Part shown: in pieces, positions 25,169 through 33,529 of the stretch
Layout: each line of letters opens with the position of its first letter
Position numbering within the stretch: the first letter of the stretch is position 1
Origin: Acidobacteriota bacterium
GTDB taxonomy: Bacteria > Acidobacteriota > Terriglobia > Bryobacterales > Bryobacteraceae
Direction: 5' to 3'
Assembly (NCBI GenBank): GCA_005808865.1
Contig: SYKU01000346.1
Coordinates: 1 to 41,182 of the forward strand
DNA: 41,182 bases
Position numbers and translations under genes: made by a program
Notes under the pieces: model-generated
What the model was told of the DNA's origin: nothing
What the model saw: only the letters and a program-made list of their open reading frames with translations
Database searches by the model: none

Positions 25169-26524
25169 CTACTCCACCTGCTTCGTTTCGGCGATAGCGA
25201 CCATGTGGCCGCGCGTGCGGAAGAACAGAACACCCTCAGACACAGCCGGCGACGCCATCGAGATCTCGCCCATCCTGTTTTCCGCCAGGAGTTCGAATTG
25301 CCGTCCCATCCTGATGACGTAGACCTCGCCCTCTTCACTTGTGAAGTAGATGCGTCCGCCGGCGGCGACCGGCGATGCCGAGAAGCCCGTGGTGCCCCTG
25401 CCGAGCCGCTGCTGATAGTGCAACTTCCCCGTCGCGGCGTCATAGACCTTTAACACGCCCCGGTCGGAGCAGCTATACAGGAGATCGCCGGCCACGAGTG
25501 GCGTCTGCATATACGCTCCGTTCTTCGGCTCGCTCCAGACGACGCCGGCGCTGGTGCGGGAGCCGGGCTCTGGCGTGATGTCGCCTTCCGCATCGGGTTT
25601 TATCGCATAGAGCGGAGCGGGGCCGCTGTGCGCGTTGGTCACGAAGATCAGACCGTGCGCAAGGATTGGCGTCGGCGCCGGGATGTCGCCTTCGGACCGC
25701 AATCGCCAGCGCTCTTTGCCTGTTGCGAGTTCGTAAGCCACGATGAAAGGCCATGCGTTAAATACCGCGAGCCCGCGGCCGGCGGCGCGCACGACTCCCG
25801 GCGTCGCCCAGCCGTGATTCGAGACGCCCGCGCGCGGCGTGCGCCACAGTTCTTTGCCGTCTCCCGCCGCGAGCGCTGCGGCGAAGGGCTGATTGCGGTC
25901 GTCGCATTGCACGAACACCTTGTCCTCAAACAACACGGGTGAACTCGAAAAGCCCCAGGAAAGGTCGTAACCCTTGGGGCCTTGATCGATGACGCCGAGA
26001 TCCTTGCTCCAGAGTTGCTTGCCATCGAGGTCGTAGGCATGGAGACCTTCAGAGCCAAAGAAGGCGACTACGCGCTTGCCATCCACGGCGACCGTTGTAT
26101 TCGCGTGAGTGCCCTTGGTGTGGCGCTTCGAACGCGGTACGCCCTTATACGCCGTGCGCGCCCACAAAATCTTTCCCGTGCGCTTGTCGAGGCAGTAGAG
26201 ATTCCAACTCTGTTCCCCGTTATCGTTGGCGGAATTTCCATCGCCGTAGAGGCCGACGCGCAGCGGAGCGGCTCCACCGGCGCTCACCGCCGTGGCGACG
26301 AACAGCCGATTTCCCCAGATCGCCGGACTTGAGTGACCGAGTCCCGGAATCGGCGTCTTCCATTTGATGTTCCGCAACGGACCTGAATCCCCGTCAGCGT
26401 TCCAGGAGAGCGGGGCTGAGCCATCGGCCAGGCCGAGCGCGGAGTCTCCGCGGAACATGGGCCAGTTGTGGGAATCGGCTGCCGCGGCGGCGATCGGCAA
26501 CAGAAGAGAAAAAGCAATTCGCAT
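25169..26524 (-). CDS. PQQ-type beta-propeller protein, exported
   Basis: A 451-residue protein with a Sec leader (M-R-I-A-F-S-L-L-L-P-I-A-A-A-A-A-D-S) followed by W-P-M-F-R-G and repeated PQQ/quinoprotein blades. Repeats include L-Y-C-L-D-K-R-T-G-K-I-L-W, L-H-A-Y-D-L-D-G-K-Q-L-W, A-A-L-A-A-G-D-G-K-E-L-W, V-A-Y-E-L-A-T-G-K-E-R-W and V-Y-D-A-A-T-G-K-L-H-Y, about 50 residues apart, giving a seven- or eight-bladed propeller. No dehydrogenase-type catalytic Asp/Cys pair is obvious, so it is more likely a binding or scaffold propeller than an alcohol dehydrogenase. The start at 26524 places the leader directly; the frame extends upstream to 26818 without coding character. It lies 300 bp after the 650-aa gene on the same strand. 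Confidence 0.9.
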   Translation of the reverse strand: MRIAFSLLLPIAAAAADSHNWPMFRGDSALGLADGSAPLSWNADGDSGPLRNIKWKTPIPGLGHSSPAIWGNRLFVATAVSAGGAAPLRVGLYGDGNSANDNGEQSWNLYCLDKRTGKILWARTAYKGVPRSKRHTKGTHANTTVAVDGKRVVAFFGSEGLHAYDLDGKQLWSKDLGVIDQGPKGYDLSWGFSSSPVLFEDKVFVQCDDRNQPFAAALAAGDGKELWRTPRAGVSNHGWATPGVVRAAGRGLAVFNAWPFIVAYELATGKERWRLRSEGDIPAPTPILAHGLIFVTNAHSGPAPLYAIKPDAEGDITPEPGSRTSAGVVWSEPKNGAYMQTPLVAGDLLYSCSDRGVLKVYDAATGKLHYQQRLGRGTTGFSASPVAAGGRIYFTSEEGEVYVIRMGRQFELLAENRMGEISMASPAVSEGVLFFRTRGHMVAIAETKQVE

Positions 26525-26646
26525 GGGCGCAAAAGGATTGTACCGCGAGCGGCATCGAATGGCACAGCCACAGATAAACACCCAGGCGGCGCTGAGTCTC
26601 CAGGGCACGCCTTCCCGGGCGGAGCATTGTGACCAATCGCGCATTA

Positions 26647-26808
26647 TTATTCGCGGCCGCTTTGCTTCTTTCTTCGTAGGAGTTTCCCAGGGATGATCTT
26701 CTCCCCCACAGCGCCAGGAGCGGAGTAGTTCCATGCGGCCACCATTCTGCTCTGCTCCAATACCGCCGCAAAAATCTTCGCGACATCGGGCTTGCCGTCG
26801 AACGGCAT
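26647..26808 (-). CDS. possible small protein or gene remnant
   Basis: A 53-codon frame starting M-P-F-D-G-K-P-D-V-A-K-I-F and continuing A-A-V-L-E-Q-S-R-M-V-A-A-W-N-Y-S-A-P-G-A-V-G-E-K. Composition is protein-like, unlike other frames here, and the C-terminus is basic (K-L-L-R-R-K-K-Q). There is no Shine-Dalgarno and I know no family. It fills half of the 300-bp gap between the 650-aa gene (stop 26825) and the PQQ gene. It may be a true small gene, the tail of a deleted gene, or chance. Confidence 0.25.
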   Translation of the reverse strand: MPFDGKPDVAKIFAAVLEQSRMVAAWNYSAPGAVGEKIIPGKLLRRKKQSGRE

Positions 26809-26824
26809 TTGGGCACACAACGGA

Positions 26825-28777
26825 CTACTTTGCCGGATACCAGCCGCGGTCCCACGGAAACGCGAGCGTGGGGAGGTTCGCATAACGGGTCATCTTGAAT
26901 TCAAAACGCGAACCGGCGCCCGGATCGAGGCGGACGGTGAAAACGGGTCCGCTAAATGCCGTAGTCTTGCCTCCGATCGTGATGGCGTCAAAGCGATGCT
27001 CGCCATATCCGCCGGCCTGCACCGAAATCTCGCGCGGTTCCGCCGGGTTCGTGTTGACCAGAGTGAGTGTGGCTGAGTCCGGCCCGAGTTTCTCCACCAG
27101 CGCGCCGACGTCTTGCGGCAGTCCCGCGCGACGCTTTACGGGGTCGAAGTAGCGGAAGCGGCTGTGCAGAACCCAGATCCGCGAAGGAGACATGTACGCG
27201 CCGAGCGTGAGGTGCGCCATGACGTCAGTGGTCGCGGGATTGAGATCGAGGAGGTAATCGGCAAGGCGGGAGTCGGCCGTGGTTGCGTCGGTTCGAATAT
27301 CCTCCAGCCTGCGGCGGATGCGGGCGAGATCCGCCTGTAAAGCCTTCTCCGGAAAATCGGGGATCTTGCCTTCGAGGAACCCGAGCCACGGAAGCGAGCG
27401 ATCCGGTTCGCCATAACCGCCCGATCGCGCCCCCACGGCGGGGTTGAACGACGCGGCCACAGGGACACGCTCGAGGTCCTTGCGGTCCATCGACCAGAGG
27501 TAGATTTCGATCAGACGATCCAGAAATAGATTAGGCGAGTACTGATACCAGCTCGGTGGACCATTGTACTTGTAGCCGCGGGGATCACCATAACCATTGG
27601 GCAGCAGAGTGCGGCCGTTCTCCACCTTTTTCTGGGCGTAAAGATTCTCCATTTGCCGGCGCAGCACCTGAACAAACGACGCATCGCCGCTGAGAAGAAA
27701 CGCGTTTCCGAATCCGGGCCACGCGCCGCTCGTGAAACTGTTGCGGTGTGCCACCTGCTCCAGTTCCCCGTCGAAAATGGTGAAGTTCCAGCCGTAGGTG
27801 CCTTTCCACCATTGCCCGTTGTACTCGCCGCCGGGCTTGCCGTTGAGTCCGACGTTGGTGGGGATGTTGCCGCCCGTGTCCCCTGCGCGCTGCTTCCAGG
27901 CGCCGACGTAATCGAGAGCCCACTTGCGGTATTTTTCTTCGCCGGTGAGCATGTAGGCGTTCAATCCGAGTATGGTGGAGGAGAGATTGAGCGGGTGGTC
28001 GCCGACGCTATCCAGATACTCGTCGCAGTGGGCGAGCATCTTCTTATAGTTCGCCTGAAGGTCGAGCAACTTGCCGCGGCCCGCCGGATTGTGGAGCAGA
28101 TGAAAAGTCCCGGGGACGGGATCGCCGACCCAATCATAGGTGGTCGCCTTGTGCATCATGGGACCCTTGCTGCCGTTCCAGATGCTCTTAATCACCTTGT
28201 TGACGGGATCGTAGTTCGGCGCTTCCGGATCGTCCCCCGTATACATGTTGGCAAAACGCCGGGAGCGCTCGCGGTAGATTTCGTTGTTGGGGTCGGAGAG
28301 GCCCTGAAGGAAAAAGGAGCGCATGCCTTCGCCGGTGTGGAACCAGTCGGATTGCGTTATAAACTCCTTGCTGTACGCGCCATTGGCGGCAAGTTTGGTC
28401 AGCGTCGTGCGTAGTTCGCCGTACTGCCTCAAGTGACCGTCATAGCCCTTCTTGTAAAGGTCCAGGACGGAGTCCGAGCCGCCGAGCGCATGCAGCAGGG
28501 TCCAGTTCCAGAAGGTTTCAATGGCATCGTCCGGGCCGTCGAGCGTACCCCAGCGCGGCGTGTGCGCGAGGTAGCCGCGTTCATCGAGGTACTTCGCCGC
28601 GAAGCGTTCAACGGCGATCGAGTTGTAGCGGAGCACCTCGCGCTCAAGCAGAGCCCAGGCCGGCGGCGTCATCGGGGTCCTGACGTGGATAGTCAGTTCC
28701 GGACGCACCGTCTGCGCGTCGAGAGCCGCGAGCGCAAGCGCGGCGATAGTCGCAACAAACCGTGATGATTTCATCAT
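26825..28777 (-). CDS. exported protein of unknown function, 650 aa
   Basis: I do not recognise a named family. Leader M-M-K-S-S-R-F-V-A-T-I-A-A-L-A-L-A-A-L-D-A-Q, so periplasmic or secreted. The body is Trp/Tyr/Gly-rich with helical hairpin-like segments (F-W-N-W-T-L-L-H-A-L-G-G, Y-R-K-W-A-L-D-Y-V-G-A-W, G-W-N-F-T-I-F-D-G-E-L-E-Q). This suggests an alpha/alpha barrel of the six-hairpin glycosidase type as in some lyases and hydrolases of polysaccharides. A short beta-rich C-terminal part starts about residue 560 (L-T-L-V-N-T-N-P-A-E-P-R-E-I-S-V). It begins 43 bp after the TonB-dependent receptor stop on the same strand and is probably in one operon with it, which fits a role on the receptor's substrate. 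Fold and function are inference. Confidence 0.85.
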   Translation of the reverse strand: MMKSSRFVATIAALALAALDAQTVRPELTIHVRTPMTPPAWALLEREVLRYNSIAVERFAAKYLDERGYLAHTPRWGTLDGPDDAIETFWNWTLLHALGGSDSVLDLYKKGYDGHLRQYGELRTTLTKLAANGAYSKEFITQSDWFHTGEGMRSFFLQGLSDPNNEIYRERSRRFANMYTGDDPEAPNYDPVNKVIKSIWNGSKGPMMHKATTYDWVGDPVPGTFHLLHNPAGRGKLLDLQANYKKMLAHCDEYLDSVGDHPLNLSSTILGLNAYMLTGEEKYRKWALDYVGAWKQRAGDTGGNIPTNVGLNGKPGGEYNGQWWKGTYGWNFTIFDGELEQVAHRNSFTSGAWPGFGNAFLLSGDASFVQVLRRQMENLYAQKKVENGRTLLPNGYGDPRGYKYNGPPSWYQYSPNLFLDRLIEIYLWSMDRKDLERVPVAASFNPAVGARSGGYGEPDRSLPWLGFLEGKIPDFPEKALQADLARIRRRLEDIRTDATTADSRLADYLLDLNPATTDVMAHLTLGAYMSPSRIWVLHSRFRYFDPVKRRAGLPQDVGALVEKLGPDSATLTLVNTNPAEPREISVQAGGYGEHRFDAITIGGKTTAFSGPVFTVRLDPGAGSRFEFKMTRYANLPTLAFPWDRGWYPAK

Positions 28778-28820
28778 GATTGGTTTACGATATCATTCCG
28801 CCGCGCGCGACGGCGCGCCC

Positions 28821-31800
28821 CTACCAACTGACGCGCAATCCAAAGCGGAACACGCGCTCGTCGATGCCATCTCGGCCTGTGTTCGCAACACCGGTGATTT
28901 CCGTGTAACCGCCGAGGGCGCGTACGCTCCCGTCCGCATTCAACTGAAGATTAGAGACGTTCGTACCCGGTGTGCCGAAGTGCGGCGTGTTGGTGAAATT
29001 GAAGGCCTCGGCGCGAAACTGGATGTGCAGTCGCTCGGTGACGCGAAAGTCGCGGAATAGGCCCATGTCCACATTGAAGATTCCGGGGCCCCGCAGCGAA
29101 TTGAAGCCCGCGGTTCCGAAGCGCGCATCGGTTACCGCGCGGTAGGCGAAGGGGTCGAAATACGACAGGCCGCGTCCGGCCCCGCCTGGAATAGCCACGT
29201 TCGGTTTGATCTGATCGGCGCGTTGGGCGTTCCCCGGTGCGTTTAGCGACGCTGAAGACGAGGTGACGTAGAACGGCGTTCCGCTGACGGCGCTGAAAAT
29301 GCTGTTGATCTGCCAGCTTCCGAGGAGCCAGGATGCGGGACCGCTCTTGCTAAAGCGGCGCCCCTTGCCGAAGGGCAGCTCCCACACCGCGTTCATGGTG
29401 AGGTTCTGAGGGCTGTCGATATTAGTGCGCGAGCGGTTTAGCTTGTAATACTCGGGGATTTGGATCGCGGCGAGACCGTCGCTGTTTGCACTGCAGCAGA
29501 TGCCCATCGACTTCGACCGCGTGTACGAGACCCCGAGGTGCAATCCGGAGCTGAAGCGGCGTTCGAGCGACGCCTGGAGGCTATCGTATTGGGAATTGCC
29601 AATCGGAGCCACCAATCGCGTTTCGGCGGTGCGGCCGAACCTCGTGTTCAACAACCGTCCGCTATTGCCGCCGTTAATAGGCGCATAGTTGAGTTCCCGG
29701 AAACCTACCTGGTTGATCTGACGTGTGGCGACGTAACCGGCCTGCCCGGCGAAGCCCCACTTGAGCTTCTTTTGCAGTGTGAAATTCCAGCTTTGGACGT
29801 ATCCGCGTTGGTAGTTCCTCTCCAGGGAATTGGCTGCGACCAAACCGCTAATGTCGACGACTCCATTGCCGAGGCTCGGCTCGGGAATCAGCGGAATGCC
29901 GTCGCGCAGCCGTCCGGCTGGCTGAAATGCATTCACCCCGTTGATGTTGAGCACGACCAGCAAGGGATAGTTGGTGCGCATGGGCCGCGCCAAACTGTAG
30001 GGGTCCACGCTGATGCCGTAGCCGACTCTCATGACGAAGTCTTCCTTGGGCCGCCATGCGATTCCGACGCGAGGCGCGAAGAGCCGCTTGCTCTGCGAAA
30101 CGCCGCAGTCGAGCGGAACGCTGCCCACGCCGCAGACCTCCATTTTGTTCGTGACCGGGTTGTAGTTCTCGAGTCCGCGATCCACTCGGCGAGGCATGGG
30201 GAAGTACTCCCAGCGTGTCCCGAGCGAAACCGTGAGTTTGCGGCTCACCTGCCATTGATCGCGCAGGTAAAGGCTGTGCATCCAGGTACGGACGTTGTAC
30301 TCGTCGGGTATCTGCTTGATTCGGCCGATCGCGGTTGGCGCGCCGAGGAGGAACGCGGCCCAGGTATTGAACTGGTTCGAGGCTGGACCACCCGAAAGAG
30401 TAGTCGGGCCGCCCGCGAATGTGAAACCACCGGACGCGCCGTGCAACGCGCCCACGAACTCAACCTGCGTGTGATTGAGCTGCTGGAAAGAGCTGTCGAA
30501 GCCGAGGCGGATGGCGTGCGCCCCCTTCGTCCAGGTGGCATTAGCGACGTATTGCGATCGCGGGTCGCGGTTGTAGAACGGGCGCGATCCATTGCCCTGC
30601 CCGCCCATGGTCGTATAGTTTGAGACGCTGAAGCGCGGCCAGCCGCCTTCAAAGGGGCGAGCGCCATTGGTCCCTGGAAGGCCCAGCACGTCACTGCCGA
30701 TTTTCTTGTCGAGGAAGAGTTCTTGCGAATTGGCGTCGTAGGCCGTGTACCCGATGTTGCCGTCGAGAATGAGAGCGGGCGAGAGGACGTAGGTGGCTCC
30801 GGCCGCCATGCTCCCGGTAGTTCCGTACGTGGGGCCGGCCACCGAGGCGGGACTGTAGAAAGGCGCCCCGAGGAGTTCGCCGAGGATCGGACCGCTTTCA
30901 AAGTTGTGGTCCTGCAATCCGCCGCGTGCGAACATGGTCAGCTTGTCGCTGGCGTTCCAGTTCAGCTTCGCATCCATCTTCTGCGAATTAAAGCGATAGG
31001 CTCCCGAGGCGAAGAGATTCGCCGTGAGGCTTTGGAATGTCGGGTTCGGAAGCAGACTCTGAATTTTGAGCGCGACGGGATCCATGCGCGCGGCGGGTAC
31101 CTGCTTCTGGGCGAAGGGCGTCCGGCCGGTTCCGTTCGTGGCGCCCGTCAAGGGATCGTAGACTTCGGTGGGAGAAGCGGACATGTCGCCGCGCCGGATG
31201 GCGGCGCTGGGAATGGTCTCAAGCCGCGAACCGAATTGCCTGTCGTAGGTGCCTTCGTAACTGCCGAAGAAAAACAGCTTGTTGCGTATGATGGCTCCGC
31301 CGGCGGTTCCACCCATCTGATTGAAAATGTTCTTCGGCTTCCGCTCGCCCGCGGGCAGGAAGAAAGGCTTCGCTTTCGTCGCGTTGCTGTTGTGATACTC
31401 GAACAGCGATCCGTGCAGGTCGTTCGTTCCGCTCTTGATGGACACGTTGACGGCCGCGCCCCCGGCGAGACCCGTCTCCGCGTCGAAGGAATTGGTGGTG
31501 ATGTTCACCGAATCGATGGATTCGAGCGCCGGCGTGTAGCCGGGCAGGTGCGGCAGCCAGATCTGATTGACGCCCGCTCCTTCGATGCGAACGGAATTGG
31601 ATTGGTTTGTAGTGCCGTTGACGTTGTAGAGCGCGGCGCGAGAGGGATCGACTGACGGTCCGTTTCCGTTCCGCGAATATGTGAATCCCGGCAGCACTTT
31701 GAACAGATGGGAGTAGTTGCGGCCTGGCGGCAGCGGCGCGTTCACGAACTGCTTGGCGGTGATCTCAGAGCGCACTTCGGCGCGGTCCGTTTGCAGCGCG

Positions 31801-32168
31801 GCCGGCGCCGCGTCTACCCGAATGGAGTCGGACACCGCGCCGACTTCGAGCGAAACATCCATCCGCGAAACAGCGTTCGGCGAGACTGTGACGTTTTTGC
31901 TCACGAAACTCGTGAAGCCGGCCTTCGCGACGTTGATTTCGTAGACGCCGCCGGGCACCGTGGAGAATTGAAACTGGCCCGCTTCGTTTGTGCTGGTCTG
32001 GCGCGAGAAGCCGGTGCCTGTTTCCTGAATAACCACGCCCGCGCCGGGAACGGCTGAGCCGCTCGCATCCTTCACGTTTCCAACAACCGAGCCGTAGAGT
32101 ACCTGGGCCGAGACGGCGGGAGAGAAAATCAGTAGCGCCGCGATGCTGAAGACTGCGCGAATAAGCAT
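28821..32168 (-). CDS. TonB-dependent receptor, Oar-like, with carboxypeptidase-regulatory domain
   Basis: A 1115-residue outer-membrane protein. Leader M-L-I-R-A-V-F-S-I-A-A-L-L-I-F-S-P-A-V-S-A-Q. Residues about 25-105 form a CarboxypepD_reg-like beta sandwich (G-S-V-V-G-N-V-K-D-A-S-G-S-A-V-P-G-A, G-Q-F-Q-F-S-T-V-P-G-G-V-Y). The plug follows (G-A-G-V-N-Q-I-W-L-P-H-L-P-G-Y, S-G-T-N-D-L-H-G-S-L-F-E-Y). The rest is a beta-barrel ending in an aromatic residue (R-F-G-L-R-V-S-W), as needed for Bam insertion. This class is greatly expanded in Solibacter-like acidobacteria and is thought to import large or scarce carbon compounds. The leader sits behind an AAAGAGG Shine-Dalgarno. First gene of the receptor/unknown/PQQ unit; divergent from fluC. 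Confidence 0.95.
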   Translation of the reverse strand: MLIRAVFSIAALLIFSPAVSAQVLYGSVVGNVKDASGSAVPGAGVVIQETGTGFSRQTSTNEAGQFQFSTVPGGVYEINVAKAGFTSFVSKNVTVSPNAVSRMDVSLEVGAVSDSIRVDAAPAALQTDRAEVRSEITAKQFVNAPLPPGRNYSHLFKVLPGFTYSRNGNGPSVDPSRAALYNVNGTTNQSNSVRIEGAGVNQIWLPHLPGYTPALESIDSVNITTNSFDAETGLAGGAAVNVSIKSGTNDLHGSLFEYHNSNATKAKPFFLPAGERKPKNIFNQMGGTAGGAIIRNKLFFFGSYEGTYDRQFGSRLETIPSAAIRRGDMSASPTEVYDPLTGATNGTGRTPFAQKQVPAARMDPVALKIQSLLPNPTFQSLTANLFASGAYRFNSQKMDAKLNWNASDKLTMFARGGLQDHNFESGPILGELLGAPFYSPASVAGPTYGTTGSMAAGATYVLSPALILDGNIGYTAYDANSQELFLDKKIGSDVLGLPGTNGARPFEGGWPRFSVSNYTTMGGQGNGSRPFYNRDPRSQYVANATWTKGAHAIRLGFDSSFQQLNHTQVEFVGALHGASGGFTFAGGPTTLSGGPASNQFNTWAAFLLGAPTAIGRIKQIPDEYNVRTWMHSLYLRDQWQVSRKLTVSLGTRWEYFPMPRRVDRGLENYNPVTNKMEVCGVGSVPLDCGVSQSKRLFAPRVGIAWRPKEDFVMRVGYGISVDPYSLARPMRTNYPLLVVLNINGVNAFQPAGRLRDGIPLIPEPSLGNGVVDISGLVAANSLERNYQRGYVQSWNFTLQKKLKWGFAGQAGYVATRQINQVGFRELNYAPINGGNSGRLLNTRFGRTAETRLVAPIGNSQYDSLQASLERRFSSGLHLGVSYTRSKSMGICCSANSDGLAAIQIPEYYKLNRSRTNIDSPQNLTMNAVWELPFGKGRRFSKSGPASWLLGSWQINSIFSAVSGTPFYVTSSSASLNAPGNAQRADQIKPNVAIPGGAGRGLSYFDPFAYRAVTDARFGTAGFNSLRGPGIFNVDMGLFRDFRVTERLHIQFRAEAFNFTNTPHFGTPGTNVSNLQLNADGSVRALGGYTEITGVANTGRDGIDERVFRFGLRVSW

Positions 32169-32214
32169 GAAAGCCTCTTTCCGGAAACACCCCGATGGGA
32201 GTCTCTCTGGATAG

Positions 32215-32220
32215 AGTATA
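32215..32220 (-). promoter_or_regulatory. possible -10 element of the receptor operon
   Basis: On the minus strand TATACT (one mismatch to TATAAT) lies about 47 bases before the receptor ATG at 32168, giving a leader of about 40 nt. The -35 region 17 bp upstream (CAACTG) is a poor match, so an activator or another sigma factor may be involved. Confidence 0.35.
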
Positions 32221-32325
32221 CGCCTGCGCTGAAAGGGCAGTTGTGAAATAATTGCGATTACGCCGGACGGGCGTTCGTTATTCCCGGCCCCTGACAGGCG
32301 GCCATCTTAAAGGAACGCGCGCGGC

Positions 32326-32697
32326 GTGGATAGATATCTCTTGGTTATGGCCGGGGCGGGATTGGGCGGCTTGGCCCGTTTCGTCGTGGGAACTGCAATT
32401 ATGGAGCGCTGGGGCGGCCGTTTTCCAATGGGCACGTTCGTTGTCAACGTCACAGGCTCGTTGCTTGTAGGGACATTGATGACGCTTTTGACCGAACGTT
32501 TCACGCCCCATCTGCACTGGCGCCTCTTCCTGATCGTGGGCGTACTTGGCGGATACACCACGTTTTCGACCTTCGAGTACGAGACCTACCAGGCGGTTCG
32601 CGGCGGAGCGCCGTGGATCGGATTGGCGAATGCGGCTGGAAGCGTGCTGGCGGGCTACCTCGCCGTCTGCCTCGGAGTCTGGATCGGACGCCGTTGA
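32326..32697 (+). CDS. crcB: fluoride channel FluC/CrcB
   Basis: A 123-residue four-helix inner-membrane protein exporting fluoride as a dual-topology dimer. Family motifs: G-L-G-G-L-A-R-F in helix 1, F-V-V-N-V-T-G-S-L-L-V-G (the conserved Asn/Gly/Ser of helix 2), and G-V-L-G-G-Y-T-T-F-S-T-F-E (the Phe-box with T-T-F-S-T-F in broken helix 3). The start is a GTG at 32326 with AAAGGAA at 32309-32315. It is divergent from the TonB-dependent receptor across 157 bp. I looked for the usual fluoride riboswitch and saw only a simple ACGCC/GGCGT hairpin near 32260-32274. A single copy here; some genomes have a pair. Confidence 0.96.
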   Translation: MDRYLLVMAGAGLGGLARFVVGTAIMERWGGRFPMGTFVVNVTGSLLVGTLMTLLTERFTPHLHWRLFLIVGVLGGYTTFSTFEYETYQAVRGGAPWIGLANAAGSVLAGYLAVCLGVWIGRR

Positions 32698-32803
32698 CTC
32701 GCTGAAGCAGCTCCACGACGCGGCGGCTCTGGTGCAAATCGGTCCTATGGGAGAGGATGATCGGGCCGATTTTCGCCAGAGCCCTCTGTGGGGAATTTGT
32801 GTT

Positions 32804-32970
32804 TCAGGCTTCCTTGGTTTGGCCGATGCGGTAGTCGTTCAAACGATATTGGAGCGCCCGTAGACTGATGCCGATGTCTTGGTCCCATTGCCATCAGTAG
32901 CTCGCAGAGCGTCGCACGCTCTTTGCAGCACGCCTTCCGCCAACAGTTCCTCGACAGCGTCTGTTTCGCG
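32804..32970 (-). pseudogene. decayed C-terminal end of a sigma-54 activator (Fis HTH)
   Basis: Two frames on the minus strand join into the end of an NtrC-family regulator. From 32878 down to the stop at 32804 the frame reads DIGISLRALQYRLNDYRIGQ then T-K-E-A-stop, a textbook recognition helix and tail. Just upstream in the next frame (to 32878) it reads E-E-L-L-A-E-G-V-L-Q-R-A-C-D-A-L-R-A-T-D-G-N-G-T-K. An intact family member would have a few residues such as A-A-x-L-L between T-K and G-I-S, so roughly four codons are lost and the frame is shifted. Nothing of the AAA+ domain is seen further upstream. A dead fragment, perhaps left by deletion. Confidence 0.75.
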
Positions 32971-33529
32971 CGCTGCCCTCTCTACGGGCGGCCGGCGATC
33001 CTGCTGGAGTGGGGCGATTTGCGGCGGCGAATGGGCGGGCCACGCGAATGCCACATAAAACAAAGCCCGATTTGCTGCTTATCTACAGTAAGCCCGGCAC
33101 CGGCACTCACTTTACGTCTGGCGCGACTGGGATCACATAGTGAACTATTCGGCTGAGCCACGGGCTGGTCTCGATCGCCGTCTCTTGCCTGCCGTGCTCC
33201 CAACTCGGCAAGCATGCTTGTTCCCCGATTTCTTAGTCCGATGAAGGGAATTTCTCGCCGGTGCGCCGCCGGCGCACGATGATGTCGGGGAATACCGGGG
33301 TGCCTGGTTCTGCTATGCGGTCGTGGCCGCCCAGCCCGCTGACATGGGGCAGGTTGAAGCCGCAGCTCTGACCAATGATCTGTTCCGTGACTGGAAGCCC
33401 GGTGCGGCCCCCCCCCGGCCGGGATAGCGGCGTCCACTGATCATCCCGACGACAGCGAGAACAAGCCAAGCGTCCATCGGCCGGCTCCTGCAGGAGGACC
33501 CGGCCGTTCAGCGCGTCATTAAGATCAAA
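32971..33529. other. 560-bp region with no recognisable gene
   Basis: Arg/Pro-rich open frames on both strands show no family resemblance. Two features stand out: a perfect hairpin GTGCGCC-GCC-GGCGCAC at 33261-33277, and a run of nine C at 33408-33416, a likely slippage site. The minus-strand frame at 33233-33469 has a short protein-like stretch (G-F-N-L-P-H-V-S-G-L-G-G) but I cannot place it. This may be debris linked to the regulator fragment. Confidence 0.45.

Noticed and set aside
29460-31655. Long plus-strand frames across the first TonB receptor
   Set aside because: They mirror the receptor coding sequence and show no protein family; the minus-strand gene has leader, domains and C-terminal signature.
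32226-32325. Fluoride riboswitch upstream of fluC
   Set aside because: I looked for the conserved GG-GATGG stem start and pseudoknot partners and found only a simple hairpin. Not supported by sequence reading, although a covariance model search would be decisive.
32982-33437. 151-codon minus-strand frame downstream of the second receptor
   Set aside because: Arg/Pro/His-rich, crosses the nine-C run, and has no recognisable motif; not supported as a gene.
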